Shown here in pieces: positions 1 through 7,554 of a stretch of DNA of 52,529 nt. Under the pieces are notes generated by a model. That model did not search any database. It saw only the letters and a program-made list of their open reading frames with translations, and was not told the DNA's origin. How positions within the stretch are numbered: the stretch's first letter is position 1; each line of letters opens with the position of its first letter. Both the position numbers and the translations under genes were made by a program. The stretch comes from Deltaproteobacteria bacterium. GTDB taxonomy: Bacteria > Desulfobacterota > Binatia > UBA9968 > JAJDTQ01. The stretch is from NCBI GenBank assembly GCA_026712905.1, contig JAPOPM010000165.1:1-52529 (forward strand), given 5' to 3'.

Positions 1-1869
1 GCCGTTCACCCTGACGCTCTGTGTGCGGTAGCCGTCTTCGCCCAACGCGGCGGCTCCCTCTATCATGCCCTCCGCATCGAGGCGACCTATCTGGATTCCG
101 CTCGCCTCCCTGCCGCCGGCGCCAATCGTGCCCCCATCGACGGTGATGCCGATCTCCCCGATGCCGGATTCATGACCGGCATAGACCCCGTGGGAGCCCT
201 CGCCCCGCGTGCTGATCTCGCTACCCGTCAGGCCTATTGCGATGTTGCCTGTACCTTGGATGACGTTGCCGTCAGAATCGGTGAGAGGATTGCCAGCACC
301 GTCCGTGGGGTTGCCATGCCCGGCATAGACGCCGTAGGCGGAGATGTCATCGGAGTCGGGGTCGGGGTTAAGGCCCGTGCTCTCTGTCGTGATGGTGACG
401 TCCCGGACGTCAATGACGATATCGCCGGCGTCATAATGTGCTCCAGCAATGCCGCTGGCGGTTGTGCCCGTCGTCGAGATGGCGCCGCCCTGCACGTGGA
501 GGTCGAGGCTGCCCTCGCCGGTGTGTTGCCCGAGAATGCCGCTGGCGAATGCGCCCGTCGTCGAGACCGTGAGAGCTTGCGCGTCGATGATGAGAGCGCC
601 GGCGTCAAAATGTAACCCCAAGATGCCCAGGGCGGTTTCGCCCGTCGTCGTGATGGCGCCGCCCTGCACGTGGAGGTCGAGGCTGCCCTCGCCGGTGTGT
701 TGCCCGACGATGCCGTAGGCGAGTGCGCCCGTCGTCGAGACCGTGAGGGCTTGTGCGTCAATGGTGACATCGCCGGCGTCAAAATGTGTCCCAACGATGC
801 CCCGGGCGGTTTCGCCCGTCGTCGTGATGGCGCCGCCCTGCACGTGGAGGTCGAGGCTGCCCTCGCCGCGGTGTTGCCCGACGATCCCGTAGGCGGTTTC
901 GCCCGTCGTCGAGACCGTGAGGGCTTGCGCGTCGATGGTGACATCGCCGGCGTCAAAATGTTCCCCCCAGATGCCCTGGGCGGATTTGCCCGTCGTCGAG
1001 ATGGCGCCGCCCTGCACGTCAATGTCGAGGATGCCCTGGCCGCTGTGTTCCCCGAAGATGCCGTGGGCGGATTCGCCCATCGTCGAGACCGTGAGGGCTT
1101 GTGCGTCGATGGTGAGTGCGCCGGCGTCAGAATGTTCCCCCCAGATGCCCCGGGCGGCTTTGCCCGTCGTCGAGATGGCGCCGCCTCGAACGTCAATGTT
1201 CGTGTCTCCCACACCAACATGGGAGGAGACAATGGCGTGGGCGAACGTTCCATTCGTGTCGACGGTGAGGTTCCGGGCGATGAGCCTGCTGGCGCCCGCT
1301 CCTTCATGACGGCTGTGGACGGCGTAGGCGAATTCACCCATGGTCGTGAAATCGCCGCCACGCAGGTCCAATCGGAGCGCACCCGACTCTCCGTAGTGCC
1401 CGACGAAGATGCCCCGCCCGTTCGAGGTTACGTCCGCGGAGGAGACGACCGAGATCTCCCCCTGGTAGCCATAGCCCGTTTCGGTGGGCGTGATCCAGAT
1501 GGCGCTATAGAGAGGGAGGCTTTCAGGGTTGTCGGGATCGATGTAGGCATCATCGCCGGGATGCTCGCGGTCATAGTCGAGGGCGAGATCATCGGTGAGC
1601 CGGATGGTAAAGTTGCCGTTCGACTCGTCGGGGCCGTAGAAAATGTTGCCGTCTGAGGGATCGTAATTGGACGGCGAGCAGACGATCTCGACCCCCGGCT
1701 CCGGCGGGCCGCATTCGTTCTCCGCCCGCGCATCCGGGGCTGTGAGCATGCAGAAGGCGGCCAGCGCAAGGGCGGCGGTCACCCGAGATATCCTGCGGGT
1801 TTGTTTGAAATCGCATGTAGAAGCGAAATGCAGTTCCTGACGCGCGGATGTGTTTTCGGCGAAAGTCAT
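1..1869 (-). CDS. Autotransporter-like repeat adhesin, N-terminal part (open at left edge)
   Basis: The frame starts at 1869 and runs open to base 1 (623 codons). An SD-like GGAG at 1877-1880 precedes the ATG. Residues 1-49 form an extended signal peptide: a charged N-region, the hydrophobic stretch TAALALAAFCML, and cleavage after PDARA. The mature start ENECGPPEPG and the nearby CSPSNYDP resemble beta-helical autotransporter passengers. From about residue 226 the passenger consists of tandem units of about 29 residues, with recurring STTGETAYGIVGQH and GEGSLDLHVQGGAI. No beta-barrel domain is visible because the gene is cut by the window edge. Secretion as an autotransporter is therefore inferred from the family pattern. 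Confidence 0.85.
   Translation of the reverse strand, partial: MTFAENTSARQELHFASTCDFKQTRRISRVTAALALAAFCMLTAPDARAENECGPPEPGVEIVCSPSNYDPSDGNIFYGPDESNGNFTIRLTDDLALDYDREHPGDDAYIDPDNPESLPLYSAIWITPTETGYGYQGEISVVSSADVTSNGRGIFVGHYGESGALRLDLRGGDFTTMGEFAYAVHSRHEGAGASRLIARNLTVDTNGTFAHAIVSSHVGVGDTNIDVRGGAISTTGKAARGIWGEHSDAGALTIDAQALTVSTMGESAHGIFGEHSGQGILDIDVQGGAISTTGKSAQGIWGEHFDAGDVTIDAQALTVSTTGETAYGIVGQHRGEGSLDLHVQGGAITTTGETARGIVGTHFDAGDVTIDAQALTVSTTGALAYGIVGQHTGEGSLDLHVQGGAITTTGETALGILGLHFDAGALIIDAQALTVSTTGAFASGILGQHTGEGSLDLHVQGGAISTTGTTASGIAGAHYDAGDIVIDVRDVTITTESTGLNPDPDSDDISAYGVYAGHGNPTDGAGNPLTDSDGNVIQGTGNIAIGLTGSEISTRGEGSHGVYAGHESGIGEIGITVDGGTIGAGGREASGIQIGRLDAEGMIEGAAALGEDGYRTQSVRVNG
420..1190 (-). 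repeat. Tandem 174-bp repeats inside the adhesin gene
   Basis: The same motif (ggcgtc before aaaatg) ends at 432, 606, 780, 954 and 1128, an exact 174-bp spacing. A second marker, tgcacg, starts at 491, 665, 839 and 1013. Each 174-bp unit encodes 58 residues made of two related 29-residue halves. The copies are similar enough to allow recombination and length change. The repeats also create long spurious open frames on both strands. Confidence 0.9.
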
Positions 1870-2234
1870 AAATTTTCTCCAATAATCACCACTTGCATAT
1901 TAGGTGAATAATAGAGCATTCGCACAATAGCAAAGCGCTCGCTTCTTCGCACCCCTCCTGGCCGTGACCTGGATGTCGCTGCTCGCGCCCCACTCCTCGT
2001 AGCCGGACGTCTCGTGGGCGACCAGCGCCCAGACCTGCTTCTTGATGGACCGTTCTGCTGAAAGAGCCGGCTCGGTGAACTCTTGGAACGCTGCCAATTG
2101 CTGGGAACTGCTACCTTGATGAAGGGAAGACACGCGCTGGACGCAGGGCAGAACATCGCCGACGCCGGCCAAGTGTGCTATTCTTCCATCCGATTCGGGC
2201 GGAGCAAAGTCGAAGGACCCGGAGGACGAGTAGG
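1870..2234. other. Intergenic region, possible remnant frame on the minus strand
   Basis: This 365-bp stretch separates the adhesin from the divergent bicupin gene. The 1881-1925 part is AT-rich and probably holds the adhesin promoter, but no convincing -35/-10 pair can be named. On the minus strand a frame ends at 1900 and reads KKQVWALVAHETSGYEEWG, with protein-like composition but no clear start or SD. It may be a decayed small gene. No family is recognised. Confidence 0.3.
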
Positions 2235-3335
2235 ATGAAGATCGAGAGTCTTGGCAACTTCGAACGCGTGGACCGGAACGCCGAGGTGATGGACACGCCC
2301 TACGACCGCTGGGTGGCATCCCAGGGAATGGACGTGATCCGGGGCTACTTCGTCGAGGACCTCAAGGAAGTGCCGATGAAGTGGTGGGACCGCAAGGGCG
2401 GCCACGGCGTCTACATCAACCTGGAAGGCGCCGGCTATCTGGACGACGCCTTCGTGGTGTCGATCCCGCCGGGCAAGAGCCTCAACCCGGAGAAGCACAT
2501 TTACGACGAGCTCGTGTACGTGCTGTCCGGCCGCGGCGCCACCACTCTGTGGCAGAGCGACGGCAAGGGGCAGAGCTTCGAGTGGCAGGAAGGCAGCCTG
2601 TTCGCCATCCCGGTGAACGCCACCTATCAGCACTTCAACGGCTCGGGTGACCGGGAGGCCAAGCTCCTGGGAGTCACCAACGCGCCGCTGGTCTACAACA
2701 TCTTCCACAACGAAGACTTCGTCATGAACAATCCCTACGCCTTCAGGGACCGCTTCGACGACGACCAGGACTTCCGCGGCCACGCGCGCCTTTACAACGA
2801 CCGGGTACTGGAGACCAACTTCATCCCCGACGTGGCCAACATCGAGCCCATCGCCTGGGAGGCGCGGGGCAAGGGCAGCCGGACCGTGTTCTTCGAGCTG
2901 GTGAACAGCCACATGGGCGCCCACGTCTCCGAGTTCCCGGTGGGACGCTACAAGAAGGCGCACCGCCACGGACCCGGCGCCCACGTGATGATCCTGTCCG
3001 GCGAAGGCTATTCCTTGATGTGGCCGGAAGGCGAGGAGAAGCAGCAGTTTATCTGGAAGCCCGGCTCCCTCGTGGTGCCCCCCGAGGGCTGGTTCCACCA
3101 GCACTTCAACTCCGGCCCCCAGCCGGCCCGCTACCTGGCCCTCAAGATGCTCAGCCGCATGTTCAAGCTGGTCCCCGGCCCCATCCAGTCCGACGTCCCC
3201 CTCAACCAGGGCGGCTGGCAGATCGAGCACGAGGACGAAGACGACGACCTCATCCAGCTCTTCGTCGACTCCTGCGGCGCCTCCGGCGCCAAGGTCGACA
3301 TGCCCCACATCCTGGAACGGCAGGGGGCGGCCTGA
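2235..3335 (+). CDS. Bicupin protein (gentisate dioxygenase-like cupin superfamily)
   Basis: The 366-residue start at 2235 is chosen because GGAGG at 2221-2225 lies nine bases upstream; the open frame extends further upstream without support. Two cupin barrels are visible. The first spans about residues 75-150, with H88, E92 and H133 (YQHFN). The second spans about residues 225-310, with H243, H245 and H250 (HRHGPGAH) and H288/H290. Paired histidine sets suggest a metal-dependent bicupin, perhaps a ring-cleaving dioxygenase relative, but the substrate cannot be read from the sequence. It is convergent with the epimerase gene, with a single base between the stop codons. Confidence 0.85.
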   Translation: MKIESLGNFERVDRNAEVMDTPYDRWVASQGMDVIRGYFVEDLKEVPMKWWDRKGGHGVYINLEGAGYLDDAFVVSIPPGKSLNPEKHIYDELVYVLSGRGATTLWQSDGKGQSFEWQEGSLFAIPVNATYQHFNGSGDREAKLLGVTNAPLVYNIFHNEDFVMNNPYAFRDRFDDDQDFRGHARLYNDRVLETNFIPDVANIEPIAWEARGKGSRTVFFELVNSHMGAHVSEFPVGRYKKAHRHGPGAHVMILSGEGYSLMWPEGEEKQQFIWKPGSLVVPPEGWFHQHFNSGPQPARYLALKMLSRMFKLVPGPIQSDVPLNQGGWQIEHEDEDDDLIQLFVDSCGASGAKVDMPHILERQGAA

Positions 3336-3336
3336 C

Positions 3337-4299
3337 CTACCGCGGCCGCAGCCGCTCGATGGTGGCGATGTAGTCCTTGATCCCGGCTTCGAGGTCGTAG
3401 GCCGGGGTGAAGCCCAGGTGCGCCGTGGCCTTGCCGATGTCGAAGATGCAGTAGCTCTTCTTCTCGGTCATGCGGAACTCCAGCCCCGAGCTGATCTCGA
3501 TCTTGCTGTCGGGATAGAGCCCGCCGAGGACACGCTTGAAGTCGTGGAGCGTGACGCCCACGCCGGTGCCGATGTTGAAGGTGCGCTCGGCGGGGTCCTT
3601 GACCTGCAGGCCCAGGATGATGGAGCGGGCCACGTCGCCCACGTAGAGGGCCTCGTTGGACTGGTCACCGCCCTCGGCCGAGAATCCCTCGCCGGACATG
3701 ACCTTCTCGATCATCTGGCCGTAGAGCGACAGCGCGCCGTGGCGCACCTCCTTGCCGGGACCGTAGATGGAGCCGAAGCGCAGCACCACCGAGCTCACGC
3801 CGTACTTCTTCTGGTAGTAGGTGCACAGGGTCTCGCAGCACACCTTGATGGTGCCGTAGAGATCCGCCGGGCTCTGGGGGTGCTCCTCGGCCACGGGCAC
3901 GTAGTCGGGGTAGGCGTGCTTCCCGCCGATCTCGCCGTACACCGCCTTGGAGCTCGTGAACACCACCCGCTCGAGCCCCCGGTGCCGCGCGATCTCGAGC
4001 ACGTTGAGGGTTCCGTCCACGCCGACCTTGATGCCCAGGGCCGGGTCCGTCTCCGCCGGAATGGGCATCAGCGCCGCCAGATGGGCCACGTGCGTGATGC
4101 CGTTGTCGACGATGATCTTGTCCAGGCCCTCGGGGTCCAGGATGTCCCCGATCACCAGGTCCACGTCCTTCTCGATATCCGAGATCAACGAGGTGTCCAT
4201 CCGGTTGTCCATCAACACGGGGCGCACACCGTCCCGGACCAAGTGCCGCGCGGTGACCGCGCCGTTGACTCCCATGCCGCCGGTAATCAGAATCTTCAT
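3337..4299 (-). CDS. NAD(P)-dependent epimerase/dehydratase (extended SDR)
   Basis: A 320-residue Rossmann-fold protein. The start at 4299 has GGAGG at 4306-4310; an upstream in-frame start at 4338 lacks support. The N-terminal ITGGMGVNGA is the nucleotide-binding glycine motif. The catalytic set is S117 (VFTSSK) with Y148 and K152 (YGTIK). FNIGTG near the C-terminus is typical of sugar-nucleotide epimerases. Family members interconvert or dehydrate NDP-sugars or similar substrates; the specificity here is unknown. It lies downstream of hyuA on the same strand, separated by 81 bases that contain a small hairpin, so co-transcription is possible. Confidence 0.88.
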   Translation of the reverse strand: MKILITGGMGVNGAVTARHLVRDGVRPVLMDNRMDTSLISDIEKDVDLVIGDILDPEGLDKIIVDNGITHVAHLAALMPIPAETDPALGIKVGVDGTLNVLEIARHRGLERVVFTSSKAVYGEIGGKHAYPDYVPVAEEHPQSPADLYGTIKVCCETLCTYYQKKYGVSSVVLRFGSIYGPGKEVRHGALSLYGQMIEKVMSGEGFSAEGGDQSNEALYVGDVARSIILGLQVKDPAERTFNIGTGVGVTLHDFKRVLGGLYPDSKIEISSGLEFRMTEKKSYCIFDIGKATAHLGFTPAYDLEAGIKDYIATIERLRPR

Positions 4300-4338
4300 G
4301 TGATGCCTCCGTCCCGAGCCACGCATCGGCCCGGACAC

Positions 4339-4359
4339 GGGCGGGTCTGAAACCCGCCC
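4339..4359. repeat. Small GC hairpin repeat (REP-like family B)
   Basis: GGGCGGGT (4339-4346) pairs perfectly with ACCCGCCC (4352-4359) around a five-base loop. On the minus strand the core reads GCGGGT-TTCAG-ACCCGC, the same core as the hairpin at 45698-45728, so this is a dispersed repeat. It lies between hyuA and the epimerase gene. Confidence 0.6.
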
Positions 4360-4380
4360 CTACATTTCCACTGCATGCCG

Positions 4381-6438
4381 TCACGCAACGCGCGTGAGAT
4401 CCAGGTTTCCTTCCGGGTCGACGCGTAGCGCCCAGCCCGGCTCCACCACCGTGGTGGACGTCTTCTCCTCGACGATGACCGGGCCGGCCAGGGCCGCGCC
4501 CGGGGCCAGATCGTCCCGGCGGAACACCGGCACGTCGTGCGCACCGTCGAGCATGACGGCGCGGCGGCGCTCCCTGGCCGCAGGCTCCCGCGCGCCCGTA
4601 TCCTCGCCCCGCGACAGCTCCGGTTTCCCCAGCGACGCGTAGGCGGAAGCCCGCAGGTTCACTACCTCCACCACCTCGTCGTCGGCCCGGTGCCCGTAAC
4701 GCTGCTCGTGGGCCTGGCCGAACCGGTCGCAGATCTCCTCGACGTTGAGCTTCGCGGGGTCCTTGGCGATGGGCACCGTCAACTCGTAGGCTTGCTCACG
4801 GTAACGCATGTCCAGCAGCCAATCAACACGGATCGAATCCTCGGCCGGCCCCTGGGAGGCAAGCTCGCGCCGGACCTCGTCCTCGAGTTCGCGCAGGGCC
4901 GTCACCGCGCCCGTCAGGGTGTCCGGGTCGAGGGCGAAGACCTTCGTCGTGACCGCGTCCGAGCGCAAGTCGGACAGCAGCATGCCGAAGGCGCTGAAGT
5001 TGCCCGGGTCGGCGGGGACCAGTATCCGCCCGATGCCCAGGGACGAAGCCACCGCCGTGGCCAGGGTCGGCCCCATGCCGCCGAAGGGAGCGAGCACGAA
5101 GTCCGCCGGATTGAAGCCGCGCTCGATGGTGATGGTGCGCATGGAGGCGACGATGTTGGCCACCAGCACGCGCAGGATTCCCAGGGCCGCCTCGTCCTCC
5201 GACATGCCCAGGGGTTCGGCCACCTCGCGACGGATGGCCTCCGCCGAGAGCGCCGCGTCGATGGCCATCTCGCCCTGGAGCAGCGCCCGCGGATTCAGGT
5301 GGCGGAGCTGCACCAGCGCGTCGGTCAACGTCGGCTGGTCGCCGCCGCGCATGTAGCATGCGGGTCCGGGCACGGCCCCCGCGCTCTGGGGGCCCACCTG
5401 GAGCACCTTGCCGTAGCGCACCTGGGCCAGACTGCCGCCGCCCGCTCCCAGGCTCTCCACCTCCACCGAGTCCACGCGCACGGGATGGCGCCCGATGCGC
5501 CACTCGGTGCGGAACAGGGGTCTTCCCGGGATCAGCGACATGTCGCTGCTGGTGCCGCCGATGTCCAGCGAGATGAGGTTGGCGACATCGTTGCGCGCCC
5601 CCAGCTCGTGGGCCGCCACCACCCCGGCCACCGGTCCGGACATGAGCGTCTGCACCGGGAACCGCGCCATGGCCTTGGGCGCCCCGATGCCGCCGTTGGA
5701 CTTCATGAGGAAGGGGTGCGCCGCCGGGAAGTGCCGCAGCACGGTCTCCTCCATGCCGGAGAAGTACTGTTCCATGCGCGGGCCGAGATAGGCGTTGAGC
5801 ACGGTGGTGGCGGTGCGCTCGTACTCGCGCCACACCGGGTTCACCTCCGACGACCGCGACACGAACAGACCCGGATAACGCGAACGGATGTGCTCCGCCG
5901 CCAACCGCTCGTGCTCCGGATTCACGTAGGAGAACAGGAACGCGACGGCCAGGGCGTCAATGCCCTGCTCCATGAGCCCGGCCACGGCTTCATCGACCGC
6001 GTCCAGGTCCAGCGGCACCATCACCGCGCCGGACTTGTCCAGGCGTTCCGGAACCTCGGCCACGCGCCGCCGCGGCACGAACCGCTTGCCCCCGGGGTAG
6101 AAGATGTTGAAGACCTCCTCGCCCTTCCACTGACGCGCGATCTCGTAGACGTCGCGGAATCCCAAGGTGGTCAGCAGGCCGGTGCGGCTGCCCTTCTCCT
6201 CCAGCACGGTGTTGAGCGCGTGGGTGGATCCGTGCAGCAGGTAGGACAAGGCATCGTCGCCCCACTTGGCGCGCAGGTCCGCCAGCACCCCGTCGAGCAC
6301 CTCCAGCGGCGCCGCCGGATTGGACGGCACCTTGCGCACGTCAAGGATGCGCCCGGTCCCCTCCTCCAGGACCGTAACGTCCGTGAATGTGCCGCCGACG
6401 TCGATGCCGACCCTGTACCGACCTCGTGAATCACTCAT
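4381..6438 (-). CDS. hyuA: Hydantoinase A / 5-oxoprolinase-type subunit
   Basis: 685 residues, full length for the family. ATPase-fold motifs are clear: GIDVGGTFTDVTVLEEG at the N-terminus, LLHGSTHALNTVLEEKG (hydantoinase A N domain), DIGGTSSDMSLI (second phosphate-binding loop), GAGGGSLA, and FGGMGPTLATA near the C-terminal third. HyuA-type subunits act with HyuB in ATP-dependent opening of cyclic amides such as N-methylhydantoin or 5-oxoproline, or as the acetone carboxylase-like partner. The nearest HyuB in this window is 9 kb away at 15411-17165, so the cognate partner is uncertain. No strong SD is seen before the ATG. Confidence 0.93.
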   Translation of the reverse strand: MSDSRGRYRVGIDVGGTFTDVTVLEEGTGRILDVRKVPSNPAAPLEVLDGVLADLRAKWGDDALSYLLHGSTHALNTVLEEKGSRTGLLTTLGFRDVYEIARQWKGEEVFNIFYPGGKRFVPRRRVAEVPERLDKSGAVMVPLDLDAVDEAVAGLMEQGIDALAVAFLFSYVNPEHERLAAEHIRSRYPGLFVSRSSEVNPVWREYERTATTVLNAYLGPRMEQYFSGMEETVLRHFPAAHPFLMKSNGGIGAPKAMARFPVQTLMSGPVAGVVAAHELGARNDVANLISLDIGGTSSDMSLIPGRPLFRTEWRIGRHPVRVDSVEVESLGAGGGSLAQVRYGKVLQVGPQSAGAVPGPACYMRGGDQPTLTDALVQLRHLNPRALLQGEMAIDAALSAEAIRREVAEPLGMSEDEAALGILRVLVANIVASMRTITIERGFNPADFVLAPFGGMGPTLATAVASSLGIGRILVPADPGNFSAFGMLLSDLRSDAVTTKVFALDPDTLTGAVTALRELEDEVRRELASQGPAEDSIRVDWLLDMRYREQAYELTVPIAKDPAKLNVEEICDRFGQAHEQRYGHRADDEVVEVVNLRASAYASLGKPELSRGEDTGAREPAARERRRAVMLDGAHDVPVFRRDDLAPGAALAGPVIVEEKTSTTVVEPGWALRVDPEGNLDLTRVA

Positions 6439-6935
6439 AACTAGTTGGTATATCTGTGATTCCGAGGCGTCATGAACTGTGAATCGCTAAGCGGTTCGAT
6501 CCATGGCGGAAGCATACTGTAAGCGGATTCACTTCAGTTTGCGCGCATCCCAGCGCGCCTCTGTCGCTCTGTCCGCCGTCCAGGTGCCTCTGGACCCTCC
6601 AACAACAAGGTTCCGGAAACTTGATTTCGCCCCAGTAGTGGCTCCGCATTTCGAACATGCGCATCCGAGTCTACCTAGCATACGAGATCAATCTCGTCGA
6701 CGAATCTGCTGCTCTGCCACCACCGGCTGGGTCGAAGGTGCCGTCATGCCCTTGCTTCAGCTCGACGACCGCCCAGCGTGGTCCGCCGGAAGCCACCGGG
6801 GGGTCGTCTCAAAATTACACCGGCAGACCTTGATCGGTAGTGGCCCATGGGAGCCTGAAAGGTGTCGTTTGCAACGAATATGGCATTTATGTTATTTGAG
6901 TGAGTATTGCTGTTGCCGAAACCGAGGCGGTGCCA
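6439..6935. other. Intergenic region without a recognisable gene
   Basis: About 500 bases separate hyuA from the antitoxin gene. Open frames here are short and none shows a family motif. A weak promoter-like pair, TTGCAA at 6869-6874 and TTATTT at 6892-6897 (17-base spacer), would place transcription start near 6904. That position suits a translation start at 6936 rather than the GTG at 6900. The rest could hold decayed mobile DNA, but nothing can be named. Confidence 0.3.
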
Positions 6936-7394
6936 ATGGGAAATCGAGCCATGAAGGACGGAGAGGCTGGGTTTGCGAGCGGGCGGGACGCATTTCTTGC
7001 AGACCATATCGGCAGGAAACTGGCAGAGTTGTCGGATGGGACTGAGCCGGTTGCGGTTCGATTTGGCGCTGCCAGCGAGGAAACGGTCGAGATTCCCGCC
7101 CAAGCGCTGCGGCTTCTACGCGAGATTCTTGACCAGATGGCGCGTGGCAATACAGTTACGTTGACGCCGGTTCAGGCGGAGTTGACCACACGGCAAGCGG
7201 CCGATCTCCTGCAGGTTTCGAGGACGTTCCTGGTACGGTTGCTCGACGAGGGACGAATCCCATGCCGTAAGGTCGGCTCACATCGGCGTGTGCGGACCGA
7301 AGACATTCTCGCCTATCGTCGGGATACGGAGTCTCGTCGCCGAGATGCCCTGGACGAGTTAACTGCTCAGGATCAAAAACTCGGCTTGCAATAG
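6936..7394 (+). CDS. Excisionase-type HTH antitoxin of a PIN-toxin pair
   Basis: A 152-residue protein. The ATG at 6936 has GAGGCGG at 6924-6930; the frame also contains a GTG at 6900 with no SD (164 residues). The C-terminal half carries an excisionase/MerR-like DNA-binding helix-turn-helix: LTTRQAADLLQVSRTFLVRL followed by GRIPCRKVGSHRRV. From family knowledge, proteins of this layout (VTLTPVQAELTT before the HTH) sit directly upstream of PIN-domain RNase toxins and act as their antitoxin and autoregulator. Only a C-terminal scrap of the toxin follows, at 7398-7493, so this looks like an orphaned antitoxin. Confidence 0.82.
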   Translation: MGNRAMKDGEAGFASGRDAFLADHIGRKLAELSDGTEPVAVRFGAASEETVEIPAQALRLLREILDQMARGNTVTLTPVQAELTTRQAADLLQVSRTFLVRLLDEGRIPCRKVGSHRRVRTEDILAYRRDTESRRRDALDELTAQDQKLGLQ

Positions 7395-7397
7395 CCA

Positions 7398-7493
7398 ATG
7401 AACCGCTCATCCATAGAACATGTAGCCGCGCTTGAGCGAATGGGGCTCACACGAACGGCCTCAGTTCTCTGGAATCACAAGGATGTCATCTAG
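7398..7493 (+). pseudogene. C-terminal remnant of a PIN-domain toxin
   Basis: A 31-codon frame starts three bases after the antitoxin stop, where the toxin gene is expected. It contains LERMGLTRTASVL, which resembles the C-terminal tail of PIN toxins partnered with this antitoxin type (recalled form LERQGL.TVARL). The catalytic PIN core with its acidic residues, normally well over 100 residues, is absent. The start-like ATG may be a deletion junction. The match is from memory of the family, not a database search. Confidence 0.55.
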
Positions 7494-7554
7494 CGTTCAA
7501 ACAGCGGACAGTGATGCACGCGTTTCCTGCGTCCTGGGAACCGCGGCACGTTCT

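Noticed and set aside
420..1190. CRISPR-like regular spacing
   Set aside because: The 174-bp units are contiguous coding repeats with no spacers.
234..1382. 382-residue minus-strand frame
   Set aside because: Extremely rich in S, R, P and T and out of frame with the signal peptide and beta-helix repeats; it exists only because the 174-bp repeat is a multiple of three.
670..1656. 328-residue plus-strand frame
   Set aside because: Antisense shadow of the adhesin repeats; no start signal or family motif.
4537..6429. 630-residue plus-strand frame
   Set aside because: Antisense shadow of hyuA with histidine- and arginine-rich composition.
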